Below, piece by piece: positions 52,058 to 61,573 of a stretch of DNA of 64,000 nucleotides. A model generated the notes under the pieces. That model worked only from the letters and a program-made list of their open reading frames with translations. It searched no databases and had not been told where the DNA came from. The translations under genes and the position numbers were made by a program. The stretch lies in assembly GCF_009914055.1 (NCBI RefSeq), contig NZ_CP028271.1, forward strand, positions 1,860,001 through 1,924,000, written 5' to 3'. The stretch is from Mixta intestinalis (GTDB taxonomy: Bacteria > Pseudomonadota > Gammaproteobacteria > Enterobacterales > Enterobacteriaceae). The stretch's first letter is position 1, and each line of letters begins with the position of its first letter.

Positions 52058-53853
52058 TTACTTCTTTTTCCCCGGCAGCACTTCATTGAGCAACTGGCTG
52101 GCGGTATCGCCGATCACCTGCGCCGCACCACGATCGCCTTTTATCATCGATGCCATAAAGGCTTTTGCCTGCTTAAAGGTGATATGCGGCGGCAAAGGTG
52201 CCACTTCCGGATCGGTTTTTATTCCAGCACCACCGGACGATCGCTGTTCAGCGCTTCCAGCCATGCTGCACTGAGCTTTTCCGGGTCATCCACATAGATG
52301 CCTTTCAGGCCCAACATCTCGGCAAAGGCAGCATAATGAACATTGGGAATATCCTGGCTGGCTTCAAAGCGCGGATTACCTTCCATCACACGCTGTTCCC
52401 AGGTCACCTGGTTTAAATCCTGGTTGTTGAAAACACAGACAATAAGGCGTCCGTCGCCCCAGCCCTGCCAGTATTTCTGTATGGTAATCAATTCAGCGAG
52501 GTTATTCATCTGCATTGCGCCATCACCGACCAGCGCCACTACCGGCTGGTGCGGAAAGGCAAATTTTGCCGCGATAGCATAAGGCACCGCCGCGCCCATA
52601 CAGGCGAGGCCGCCAGAAAGCGTGGCACGCTGCCCCTGCTTCACCCGGTAATCGCGGGCAAACCAGTTGGCGCAGGAGCCAGAATCGGAGGTCACAATGG
52701 TATTTTCCGGCAACAGCGGGGACATTTCCCACACTACCCGCTGCGGGTTGACGGGATTCGCTGGTGCCATCGCCCGCTCTTCCATTACCTGCCACCACTC
52801 CTGAACCTGGCGGGCAATATCCTCCTGCCAGTGACGATCCGCCTTATGTTTCAGTAGCGGCAGCAGCGCACGCAACGTCTCTGCCGCATCACCGTGCAGG
52901 TTTACTTCGCAGGGATAGCGCAACCCCAGCATCGCCGGATCGATATCGATCTGTACCGCCTGCGCCTGCCCTTCCTCTGGCAGAAATTCTGTCCAGGGGA
53001 AGCCACTGCCAACCATCAGCAACGTATCGCAATGTTTCATCATTTCCGATGAGGGTTTCGTCCCCAAAAGACCAATAGCACCGGTAACAAAGGGCGCGTC
53101 ATCCGGCAGCACATCCTTGCCCAGCAGCGCTTTCGCCACGCCAGCACCCAACAGATTCGCCGCCTGTACCACTTCTACCGCCGCGCCGCGTGCGCCGGAA
53201 CCGATCAGGATCGCCACCTTTTTTCCCGCGTTCAGAACCTCAGCGGCACGCAGCAGATCTTCATGATAAGGCACCACTTTTGGACGCTGATAGCCGGGAC
53301 CGGAATGGGTAAAGCCGTGCAGATGCGGCGGTGCCTGCCAGGGTTCATCCTGCAAATCTTTCGGCAGAATCAGCACCGCCACGCCATTTTGCGCTTTTGC
53401 GATACGTACGCCACGATCGACCAGATGACGCACCTGTGCCGGAGCCGCCGCCTCCTGCACAAAATTTGCCACGTCAGAAAAGACGCGATCGAGGTTCAGC
53501 TCCTGCTGATAGCTGGATGCACGAGAAGTGGTCTCCGCCTGGCCGGAAATCGCCAGCACCGGAGCATGATCGAGTTTGGCATCATACAGGCCGGTTAACA
53601 GATGGGTCGCGCCGGGACCGCCGGTAGAGAGGCAAACGCCCAGTTCGCCGGTAAATTTGGCATGGCCCACCGCCATAAATGCCGCCATCTCTTCATGGCG
53701 CACCTGAATAAATTCAATACCGGCACCCGCTTTGTTGGCGCGCTGAATGGCGCCCAGCACGCCGTTAATGCCATCACCAGGATAGCCATAAATACGGGTT
53801 ACGCCCCAGGCTTTTAGCCGCTCCACGAAAAAATCGCTGGTCTTCATTGCCAT
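52058..53853 (-). pseudogene. Thiamine pyrophosphate enzyme (pyruvate oxidase-like), frameshifted near the C-terminus
   Basis: Reads as a 598-residue TPP-dependent enzyme of the PoxB/YdaP type. Residues 1-544 are in frame and include the PYR-domain glutamate (FIQVRHEEMAAF) and the TPP-binding GDGAMQMNNLAELITIQ. A TAA at 52219 then stops it at DRPVVLE. The continuation IKTDPEVAPLPPHITFKQAK to VLPGKKK is in another frame; restoring one lost base between 52221 and 52222 joins them, and the 1796-nt length is 3n+2. The truncated enzyme lacks only about 54 residues and might keep some activity. Confidence 0.88.
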
Positions 53854-53909
53854 CGTCTGTCTCTTCCCTCTCAGATTACACAGACTTTAAGCATAGCTGA
53901 CCCCAGCAA

Positions 53910-54734
53910 TCAGCCCATTGCCTGACTCATCAGGCTCCAGGCCGTCATCTCCTGCGGCTGCCACTCTTCGCCGCGTACCATACGCAGCGGCGTATCTACC
54001 GCCTCCAGGCCAAAACCTACCAGCCACGCCCCCAGATTACACCGGCGGCGGCTGTCGATACGTACAAACTCGCCCGTCAGCGGCTGCATCGCCTGGGCAA
54101 TCAGCTGCTGCGCCGTTGCCGCATCCGGCGCAATGACCGGCCCGATATTGAAACCATGACCAAAACGCCGGGTAACGGCGAAACCGGAAGGTATGCCTTG
54201 CTGACGCGTCAGAATAATACTGGCCCCGTCAGCCAACAGCCGTTGTAACAATGGAAGGCGCTGAAAACCGTTAGCGCGGTAATCCAGCTGTGCCAGCGCG
54301 GGCAGATCGTCGTGGGTTGCCGCCTGCATTGTTCCTGTTACCGGTGGCAGCACGCTCAACCGGGGCGTTTGATACTGAACAACCTCATCTTTGCCAGCAA
54401 AACCGAAGCGACGATAGAGCGGCGCGCCTGCGGCAGTAGCGTGCAAATGCAGGGTCATGCCTGGCAGTTGCTGTAACGCCTGCTCCAGCAGTACGCTGCC
54501 GATCCCCTGACCGCGCATCGCACCCGCCACAATAATCAGGCCAAGCGTGGCGCGCTGTGTCCCCCAGCGCCAGTAAAGCGTGCTGCCGACGATACGGCCC
54601 TGATGTTCTGCCACCAGCCCCTCACCCAGCGCCAGCATCATTTGCCAGTCGGCAAGGCGATGTGGCCACTTTACTTCCTGCGTTAGCGCAGCACAGGCGG
54701 CAAGATCCGCTGGCGTCATGGGACGAACATGCAT
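53910..54734 (-). CDS. GNAT-family acetyltransferase (double domain)
   Basis: 274 residues with an N-terminal GNAT fold (LGLIIVAGAMRGQGIGSVLL carries the acetyl-CoA-binding R/Q-x-x-G-x-G/A) and a C-terminal second GNAT-like domain. The ATG at 54734 is preceded by GGATGG; a longer frame from 54767 is less likely. Target unknown. It lies 56 bp downstream-strand of the TPP enzyme start and after cbl on the same strand. Confidence 0.85.
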   Translation of the reverse strand: MHVRPMTPADLAACAALTQEVKWPHRLADWQMMLALGEGLVAEHQGRIVGSTLYWRWGTQRATLGLIIVAGAMRGQGIGSVLLEQALQQLPGMTLHLHATAAGAPLYRRFGFAGKDEVVQYQTPRLSVLPPVTGTMQAATHDDLPALAQLDYRANGFQRLPLLQRLLADGASIILTRQQGIPSGFAVTRRFGHGFNIGPVIAPDAATAQQLIAQAMQPLTGEFVRIDSRRRCNLGAWLVGFGLEAVDTPLRMVRGEEWQPQEMTAWSLMSQAMG

Positions 54735-54805
54735 GGATAACCATCCTGAGGTGAAAAAAATCGACATTACTGGCTACGGCGGCAGAGTGCAATCGCCGCT
54801 CACCT

Positions 54806-55765
54806 TCAGATTTGAAAGTCGATAACCGGATCGTCCTCTTCCTGAAGGCTAAGCGCCTGGCGCTTAATCTCCTCCAGCGACAGGTTAGCATTACACAGTT
54901 CCAGGAACTGCCAGACATAGTTGCGCTGTAGCTGCCCGCGCTTTAGCGCAAGCCAGACGGTGCTGGCATCGAACAGATGGCGCGCATCGAGGCGCGTCAG
55001 CGTAGCTTCTGCTTCCAGCTGACATGCCTGATCCGCCAGAATCCCGACGCCCAGCCCCAGCTCAACGTAGGTTTTCACTACGTCCGAGTCCTGGGCGCTG
55101 AGCACAATATCAGGTTTCAGCCCTGCCGCCTGAAACGCACGATCCACGCGTGAGCGCCCGGTAATGCCCTGCCGGTAGGTAATCAGCGGGTAGCGGCTCA
55201 GCGTGGCGAGAGAGAGCTGCGGTTCATGTTCCAGCGCGTGCCCTTTCGGCACCAGCAGCGCGTGATGCCAGCTGAACCAGGGAAAGGCCGCCAGCGTCGG
55301 TTGATTGACCAGCTGTTCGCTGGCGATACCAATATCCGCTTCACCGGCGGCTACCATCGCGACAATCTCCTGCGGCGAACCCTGATTCAGTTCCAGTCGG
55401 ACCTGCGGCCAGAGGGCGCGAAAGGCTTTAATGACTTTCGGCAGGCTGTAACGCGCCTGGGTATGCGTGGTGGCGATAGTCAGGACGCCGCTGGTTTCGT
55501 TGGTAAAGACATCCGCCAGCCGCCGCACGCGGCTCGCCTCATCCAGAATACGCTCGGCAATGGTCAACAGCGCCTTGCCCGGCTCCGTCATTCCCAGCAA
55601 TCGTTTACCGCGACGCACGAAAATCTCCACGCCCAGTTCATCTTCCAGATCGCGGATATGGCGGCTGACGCCAGACTGGGAGGTAAAAAGCGTGTTCGCC
55701 ACCTCCGTCAGGTTGAATTCACAGCGTGCGGCTTCGCGAATAATTTTAAGCTGTTGAAAATTCAC
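54806..55765 (-). CDS. cbl: LysR-type sulfur regulator Cbl
   Basis: 319-residue CysB-like regulator, nearly collinear with E. coli Cbl: MNFQQLKIIREAARCEFNLT, SQSGVSRHIRDLEDELG in the helix-turn-helix, TTHTQARYSLPKVIKAF and LITYRQGITGRSR in the inducer domain. It activates sulfonate/taurine use under sulfate limitation, and adenosine phosphosulfate is its anti-inducer. It starts at GTG after AGGAG. It follows nac as in E. coli, where Nac can activate cbl. Confidence 0.96.
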   Translation of the reverse strand: MNFQQLKIIREAARCEFNLTEVANTLFTSQSGVSRHIRDLEDELGVEIFVRRGKRLLGMTEPGKALLTIAERILDEASRVRRLADVFTNETSGVLTIATTHTQARYSLPKVIKAFRALWPQVRLELNQGSPQEIVAMVAAGEADIGIASEQLVNQPTLAAFPWFSWHHALLVPKGHALEHEPQLSLATLSRYPLITYRQGITGRSRVDRAFQAAGLKPDIVLSAQDSDVVKTYVELGLGVGILADQACQLEAEATLTRLDARHLFDASTVWLALKRGQLQRNYVWQFLELCNANLSLEEIKRQALSLQEEDDPVIDFQI

Positions 55766-55912
55766 ACCGCTTCTCCTTATCTGTTCGTCAATGTTGTCTT
55801 TATGTTATGCAGACGTATTGATAGCAACAAATAATAAAAATCGGTCTGTTATGCTTTTAAGTGATAAGAGAAGGACGCATCCGCTGCGTCCGCTTGCAGC
55901 CCAGAATCAGGT

Positions 55913-56830
55913 TCAGCTCACCAGCATTAACGTGCGATCCTCCAGCTCAGGTTTACTAAGTAGCGAAAGCAGAATGGCCTTTACCGCCTGTGCAGAGGGC
56001 GAGAGCGCCAGCGTGGCAGAAACATTCAGTGACAGCGGCAAATTGAGCGACGGAGAGAGGATGCGCGCCATCCAGCCGCCGGAAGCGCTCGCCAGCGTAC
56101 GTGCCGCTGATTCTGGCAGCACCGTAACGCCCATCCCGCTGGAAACGGCGGCGGACAATGTTGACAGTGACTCAATCTCTCCAATAATACGTGCGCTCAG
56201 GCGGCGCAACGTAAAGGCTTCATCCACCCGCTTGCGCACCGCGCTGTAATCGCGTGGTAAGAACAGGCTCATTTGTGCCACTTCAGCCAGTTCTACCGTT
56301 GCGCCCGGCGCATCGCCGGTGCCCACCAGCCAGAGATCTTCTTTAATCAGCGACGTACTGCTGATCCCCGCCGTTGGTGTTCGATCGTACAGCACGGCCA
56401 TATCAAGCTGCCCATCAATAACCTTTTCATTTAGCTGGCTGCCGCTGTTCTCGTGCAGATAAATCAGAATATCAGGATAGCGATCGCGCACCGTTTGCAG
56501 CAGCGGCATAGTTAACGATGAGGCAACAGCACCCGGCGCGAGACCGATAGCCACCTGCCCGCTTAAGGCGTGCCCAACGTTAATGACTGCCGCCTGTGCC
56601 TGTTCGCACTGGCGCAAAATAGCGCGGGCGTGCGCGTAGAGAATTTTTCCCGCTTCGGTCGGCGTAACGCCTCGCCGCGTCCGGATCAGTAGCTGCTGAT
56701 CCAGTTCACTTTCCAGCGTAACAACCTGCTGGCTAAGCGCCGGTTGCGCAATGTGCAACACTTCCGCGGCCTGGGTCAGGCTGCCGATATCGACGATTTT
56801 TACGAAATATTTGAGTCGTCTTAAGTTCAT
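55913..56830 (-). CDS. nac: Nitrogen assimilation control protein Nac
   Basis: 305-residue LysR-type regulator very similar to E. coli/Klebsiella Nac: MNLRRLKYFVKIVDIGSLTQ, AAEVLHIAQPALSQQV and GMGVTVLPESAAR. It couples RNA polymerase-sigma54/NtrC control to sigma70 promoters and represses gdhA and itself. The ATG at 56830 follows GGAGG; the frame from 56869 adds 13 residues. A good sigma54 promoter lies about 70 bp upstream. Confidence 0.96.
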   Translation of the reverse strand: MNLRRLKYFVKIVDIGSLTQAAEVLHIAQPALSQQVVTLESELDQQLLIRTRRGVTPTEAGKILYAHARAILRQCEQAQAAVINVGHALSGQVAIGLAPGAVASSLTMPLLQTVRDRYPDILIYLHENSGSQLNEKVIDGQLDMAVLYDRTPTAGISSTSLIKEDLWLVGTGDAPGATVELAEVAQMSLFLPRDYSAVRKRVDEAFTLRRLSARIIGEIESLSTLSAAVSSGMGVTVLPESAARTLASASGGWMARILSPSLNLPLSLNVSATLALSPSAQAVKAILLSLLSKPELEDRTLMLVS

Positions 56831-56899
56831 ATTGCCTCCGTTACGGGATCTGGATGCCGTCAGGAGCACAGAGCTCCTGTCGCGCCTGTAATGGAGAAT

Positions 56900-56915
56900 T
56901 GCAATATGCAGGCCA
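56900..56915 (-). promoter_or_regulatory. Sigma54 promoter of nac
   Basis: On the minus strand TGGCCTGCATATTGCA matches TGGCACG-N4-TTGCA with two mismatches and has the invariant GG and GC at the correct spacing. nac is sigma54- and NtrC-dependent in E. coli and Klebsiella. Confidence 0.85.
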
Positions 56916-57029
56916 GTTTTTACCGAGCCTGCGTATTAAGGCTGCGCTTAACTAAGCATCGATAAAATAAGAGAAAACGATGGCGCAAGGTTGGCAACCG
57001 TGACCTGAAATCATGCAAAAACAGGATGC

Positions 57030-57068
57030 AACGCAGCCGGTGCACTATAAGCATGCACCGGCTGCGTT
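57030..57068. repeat. Perfect 15-bp inverted repeat upstream of nac
   Basis: AACGCAGCCGGTGCA (57030-57044), 9-nt spacer, TGCACCGGCTGCGTT (57054-57068). The centre TGCACTATAAGCATGCA (57041-57057) resembles an NtrC site (TGCAC-N7-GTGCA with one mismatch) and lies about 130 bp upstream of the sigma54 promoter. It has no T-run, so a terminator role is unlikely. Confidence 0.7.
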
Positions 57069-57395
57069 AGTGATGGGCAGGCAGCTCATCTTATGCCTTT
57101 TCATTTTTTTCTTCCTCCGACCGGGCTCACAAAACTCTCACCATGCCGCGTTCAAAACATGACGCTCATCACTATTTTCGCTTCAGCACATGGCGATTGT
57201 AAAAATTATGTCATTAATTTATTGCACAAAATCATTATAAAAACAGTTGCTTACTTCAGATGAAATAATCACAGCGTTAACTTTTTACCTCGACAGACGG
57301 TGGATTGATAACTCTGCATCATAGTGGACGAGGTTTCATCACCATGCGTAAGCCGAATGGCGTGCCCGTACCTTCTAACTGAAAAGGAAATTAAT
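57069..57395. other. nac to CitMHS intergenic remainder
   Basis: About 330 bp between the inverted repeat and the CitMHS start. AT-rich in part, presumably containing the CitMHS promoter. Nothing else was recognised. Confidence 0.4.
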
Positions 57396-58709
57396 TTGCT
57401 GACTGTGCTGGGTTTTTCGATGGTGATCTGCTTTATGTACCTGATCATGACCAGGCGAATGTCGGCGCTGATTGCGCTGATTATTGTGCCTACGCTGTTT
57501 GCGCTGGCTGGCGGCTACTGGCATGGGCTGGGCGATATGATGCTGAGCGGCGTTAAGACATTGGCCCCTACTGGCGTCATGTTAACCTTCTCCATCCTCT
57601 ACTTTGGCCTGATGATTGACGCTGGTCTGTTTGATCCGCTGGTGCGTCTGATCCTGAAAATTGTACGCGGCGATCCGTTAAAAGTACTGGTTGGCACTGC
57701 GGTACTGACGCTGCTGGTTTCCCTCGATGGCGATAGTTCCACCACTTATATGATCGCCGTGGCGGCTTTTTTACCGCTCTATCAACGACTGGGTATGAAC
57801 GTGCTGGCAATGACCTGCCTGGTTAACCTCGCCAGCGGTATTATGAACCTCTCGCCGTGGGGCGGCCCTACTGCACGCGCAGCGGCGGCGCTACGTATCG
57901 ATGCGCTGGATATATTTGTTCCAATGATCCCGGCGATGCTGCTGGCCTGCTGCACGCTGGTAGGAATGGCGGTCTATTTCGGGCTGCGTGAGCGACGTCA
58001 CCTGGGAATTATGACGATGGAAAGCCATCAGATGACTGATGTCAGCCTGGGACAGGGTGATGCCGATGAGTGTGAGGCAAATCGACGCCCTAAAATGTTC
58101 TGGCCTAATTTTATTTTAACCACCGCGCTACTGGTGCTGCTGGTCGCCGGCCTGATGCCAATTCATATCCTGTTTATGCTGGCGTTCGCTATTGCAGTGA
58201 TGTTGAACTATCCCTCACTTGAACAACAAAAGGCACGCATTGGCGCTCATGCAGCTAACGTGCTGGCGGTAACATCGCTGATTTTTGCCGCTGGGGTGTT
58301 TACCGGCATTCTCTCTGGCACCGGCATGGTGGATGCGATGGCAAAAAGCCTGCTGGCGGTGATTCCGCATAGTTTCGGCCCTTATCTGGCGGTATTTACC
58401 GCAGTGGTCAGCCTGCCGTTTACCTTTTTTATGTCCAATGACGCGTTCTATTTCGGCATCCTGCCGGTTATTGCACAAACGGCAGCGGGCTATGGCATCA
58501 GCGCAGAGGAAATTGCACGCGCCTCAATCATCGGTCAGCCTTTCCACCTGCTTAGCCCGCTGGTGCCGTCAATCTATCTGCTGGTTGGGTTGGCAAAAGT
58601 CGATATTGGTGACCACCAGCGTTTCGCTATTAAATGGGGAGTGCTGGTAAGTATGGCGCTGCTGGCAGGGGGCGTGCTGTTTGGCGCGTTTCCGCTTTAT
58701 CACAGCTGA
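57396..58709 (+). CDS. CitMHS-family citrate transporter
   Basis: 437-residue polytopic transporter. From the TTG at 57396 the protein begins MLTVLGFSMVICFMYLIM, the usual CitMHS start, with AAGGA 7 bp before it; the longer frame from a GTG at 57324 adds non-conserved residues. DGDSSTTYMIAVAAFLPLY and MNLSPWGGPTARAAAAL are family segments. Members move citrate complexed with a divalent metal, in symport with protons. No sensor-kinase pair is adjacent. Confidence 0.9.
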   Translation: MLTVLGFSMVICFMYLIMTRRMSALIALIIVPTLFALAGGYWHGLGDMMLSGVKTLAPTGVMLTFSILYFGLMIDAGLFDPLVRLILKIVRGDPLKVLVGTAVLTLLVSLDGDSSTTYMIAVAAFLPLYQRLGMNVLAMTCLVNLASGIMNLSPWGGPTARAAAALRIDALDIFVPMIPAMLLACCTLVGMAVYFGLRERRHLGIMTMESHQMTDVSLGQGDADECEANRRPKMFWPNFILTTALLVLLVAGLMPIHILFMLAFAIAVMLNYPSLEQQKARIGAHAANVLAVTSLIFAAGVFTGILSGTGMVDAMAKSLLAVIPHSFGPYLAVFTAVVSLPFTFFMSNDAFYFGILPVIAQTAAGYGISAEEIARASIIGQPFHLLSPLVPSIYLLVGLAKVDIGDHQRFAIKWGVLVSMALLAGGVLFGAFPLYHS

Positions 58710-58877
58710 TCTGAATGCGCTTTTTTCCAATAAGGCTGCCGTTTTAACGGAAGAAAAAGCGGCATAGTTGAGCAAAACGGCGCGAATTGTTGGTTTTGCC
58801 AGCAAACGCGCTGCAAAACCTTGTACAGGCTTTGACAACATGTCGGAGGCCAGGTAATATTCGCGCCATCAACCGAT

Positions 58878-58953
58878 TCCTCTGTAGTTCAGTCGGTAGA
58901 ACGGCGGACTGTTAATCCGTATGTCACTGGTTCGAGTCCAGTCAGAGGAGCCA
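58878..58953 (+). tRNA. tRNA-Asn (GUU), copy 3
   Basis: 76 nt identical to the other two copies, with the same TTGACA/TAATAT/GCGCC upstream arrangement. Confidence 0.98.
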
Positions 58954-58962
58954 TATTTAGAG

Positions 58963-58997
58963 AAGCCCGCTCAGGGAAAACCGAGCGGGCTTTTTGC
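58963..58997 (+). terminator. Terminator of tRNA-Asn copy 3
   Basis: GCCCGCTC...GAGCGGGC followed by TTTTT, nearly the same as the terminator after copy 1. Confidence 0.92.
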
Positions 58998-59076
58998 TTT
59001 TCTGCGCGGCTATATTTCTTTCCTACGCTAAATACAGATGCGCCATCACCTTAAGCGATACGCCACACTTGTGCAG

Positions 59077-59754
59077 TTACGGCTGCGGCAACAGGCAGGC
59101 TTTTTGTGCATACATCACGCTGCGCCGATATTGCAGTAGCGCGATAACTGCCAGCACAGGCAACGCCAGCTCAAGGAATTCTTCCTGCGAGGTTTGTAAC
59201 GCCACCAGCCAGTGCGGCGCGTGCCAGCCCAGCCACTCTTTGACTATGCCCAGAGAACGATCGAGTAAGTTCGTCAGGGCAATAAGCGCAATGAACGAAA
59301 CGATACTGATTGCATGAGGGATACGCTGTTTTACCGCACGCAGCGTCGCCCGCCCCTGCTTAAACAACAGCCACAGGCAGGCCAGCGCCGCTGGAGCCAA
59401 AAAGCCGAACGCTATCAGCTTATCGTGCAAAGGCAAATTACCCGTCCAGAAACGCAGCTTTATCATGCTCATATCCGCTACCGCCTTATGAAGATCGGCT
59501 TCTCTGGCCATCATGGTAAGCAGGACAACGATCACGGCGTAACGGGTTAACGGCTTAAACGTGGGAACAGGCAGTACCAGCAGCAGAAAAATCGCCAGGC
59601 CATAGGCATACAGCGTTAGTTGTTCAACAATACGCCCTTCTTCGGTGTGATAGATCAGCACTTCGGCGGGTAAAAAGAGCCACAGCAGCAAAGTGAAGAA
59701 GGACGTTAATGCAATAAAAAAGAGGGCAAAACGCGGACGATCAATAGGGTGCAT
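59077..59754 (-). CDS. Integral membrane protein, unknown
   Basis: 225 residues from an ATG at 59754 after a GGGA site (a longer frame from 59886 has an unlikely leader). Six hydrophobic segments, starting with FALFFIALTSFFTLLLWLFL, with charged loops (MAREADLHKAVADMS; QTSQEEFLELALPVLA). No family recognised. It lies just after the third tRNA-Asn, converging with it. Confidence 0.7.
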   Translation of the reverse strand: MHPIDRPRFALFFIALTSFFTLLLWLFLPAEVLIYHTEEGRIVEQLTLYAYGLAIFLLLVLPVPTFKPLTRYAVIVVLLTMMAREADLHKAVADMSMIKLRFWTGNLPLHDKLIAFGFLAPAALACLWLLFKQGRATLRAVKQRIPHAISIVSFIALIALTNLLDRSLGIVKEWLGWHAPHWLVALQTSQEEFLELALPVLAVIALLQYRRSVMYAQKACLLPQP

Positions 59755-59965
59755 GTTAATCCCATAAAGCAGGGCCGGATAAATCCGACTGAGTACATGG
59801 AAAGCGCAGGCCTGATACGGGAAAGAGGCCGGCCCAGCGCGGGCGTTGGCAGGACTGATTTTTTCAGGCAACAAGTTAACTGCCACCCATTAAATTCCTT
59901 TACCATTATCATCACAATATACAGGTTAGTATCTTTTAAATTAAAGGAAAACAACAATAACCCGT

Positions 59966-60322
59966 TCAGTTCGCCTCCAGCCGTTGATGTAAAAATTCAG
60001 CCAGCACACGAGCCTGGTTATGCTGCTCATCACGTGCGGCAAATAGTAGCGTCAGGTTTCCGGCGCGCGCTTTGTCCAGCAGCGGCTGCCAGTTTTCAGG
60101 CGCCGCAAGCAGCTGGGAACAATACCGTTCGCTAAAACGGGCGAAATCGATTTCTTGCTGATGAAAAGCCTTACGCAGCGCGGGATCGGGTGCCACATTT
60201 TTGGCCCATTCATCCAGCATCAGCGCGCTTTTTTTGATACCGCGTGGCCAGAGATAATCCACCAGCACCCGATAACCATCGTCCTCAGTTACTGGTTGAT
60301 AAACGCGTTTACACTGAATCAT
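59966..60322 (-). CDS. yeaO: DUF488 family protein YeaO
   Basis: 118 residues, matching YeaO: CKRVYQPVTEDDGYRVLVDY, LWPRGIKKSAL and WAKNVAPDPALRKAF. DUF488 proteins have been suggested to act in stress or nucleic-acid metabolism, but no activity is proven. Length as in E. coli. Confidence 0.9.
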   Translation of the reverse strand: MIQCKRVYQPVTEDDGYRVLVDYLWPRGIKKSALMLDEWAKNVAPDPALRKAFHQQEIDFARFSERYCSQLLAAPENWQPLLDKARAGNLTLLFAARDEQHNQARVLAEFLHQRLEAN

Positions 60323-60384
60323 TTCTTATCTCCACCGTTCAGGTTATTCCTTTCCGGATGGCACAGACAAAGCGTCATGCCATC

Positions 60385-61187
60385 TTACTTCGCCAGCAGG
60401 CGGTTTACTTTCACAATGGATCGCGTTAACAGGCTGCCATAATGTGGATCACCAAAATGAAACAGTGCCGTTGCGCGGCGAAATGCCGGATCGCAGGCGC
60501 CATTAGCATGAAAGGAGCGATAGCCGTAGAAAAAGTAGAGGTTGCCCGGCTGGAGATGCAGCGTCATTGGCTTAACCAGTCGTTGCTTAATCGCCCAGGT
60601 TAACAGACGGCGCGACAGCCCGTTTTGCATCAGCATTTTTTCCAGCACGTTAAACAGTACGCTGGAACGAAAGCGGCGCAGGTTAGGAAACAGCACCAAA
60701 TCGCCTCGCGCCGTGCCCTGCTGCGGAATTTCAATCGGCAGTAGCATGGTAATGACGCTGGCATCGTAGTGGAACGCGTTCGATTTCCTTTTACCGCTCT
60801 CTCCCTGCACACAACGCAGCACCGCTAAAACTGACTGATCGGCCAGCGAAGATGCAGCGTTTTCTCCGCCATTAGTAGCATTAGCTGGCGAAAATCGGCA
60901 TTTTCACTCAGTTCCGCCAGCGGCGTACGGTCGATTTTTTCCACGTCGCCAAAAATAGCATGATAGCCTTGTCCGGTGCCGAAGCTAACTTCCTCTACCC
61001 AACGGCGAAAGCGCATCAGCCCTTCCTCAGTTACCGCATTTTCTAATACCGCATAACCCTGGGTTTCAATATCCTGTATTAACTGTGGTACACAATGCGG
61101 ATCGATACCGGTAATAAGAGAAATAGTACTCTGCCCGTTAATTTTTTTAGCGTACTCGACGTCTGAGCGTCTTATAGAAACGTTACA
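60385..61187 (-). pseudogene. 2OG-Fe(II)/phytanoyl-CoA dioxygenase-like gene, frameshifted
   Basis: Two collinear frames. The upstream one contains ISLITGIDPHCVPQLIQDIE and AVLENAVTEEGLMRFRRWVE; the downstream one contains FHYDASVITMLLPIEIP (HxD iron ligands) and YRSFHANGACD (distal His) with RRATALFHFGD. They join near 60835, where one base appears lost (RWP then DQSVLAVLRCVQGE). The upstream frame has no ATG, GTG or TTG before residue-like sequence begins, so the start is damaged or uses a rare codon. The enzyme family hydroxylates small molecules using 2-oxoglutarate; the assignment rests on the H-x-D...H pattern. Confidence 0.65.
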
Positions 61188-61573
61188 TCACCCTGTTACA
61201 ATCCTTTTCATCATAGGAGCTCGTAGCAGGAAAGACATGCTCTAATAAAAAATAAGAATTATTAACGTTTAGCGCCAAATTTACTTTGGTAGCAAAGCTT
61301 TAGCGAACGCCGCTATTTTTTCCGCTTCGCTCCTGCCTGCTGGCGTTTTGTTGCGTTTCTGTCAGCCAGGACAGGCTTGTTTTACGCCCGGTGATAAGTG
61401 AGTCAACCTGAGGTTCATCGCCTTTCCCCTCTCATCTCGCACGTGTCTGCCGGTTATTGCTCATCGGTAAATAGCGTGTTCCTGCCATTGCCTGTAATGC
61501 ATGTCAGCTGAATGTAACCAGGTTGTTATTAACGGAACAACAGGCTACTCTGCCAGCGGTTGAGTTAACAGGA
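61188..61573. other. Intergenic region before the TetR gene
   Basis: About 390 bp between two divergent genes, presumably with the TetR promoter. No gene, RNA or clear operator palindrome was recognised. Confidence 0.4.
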
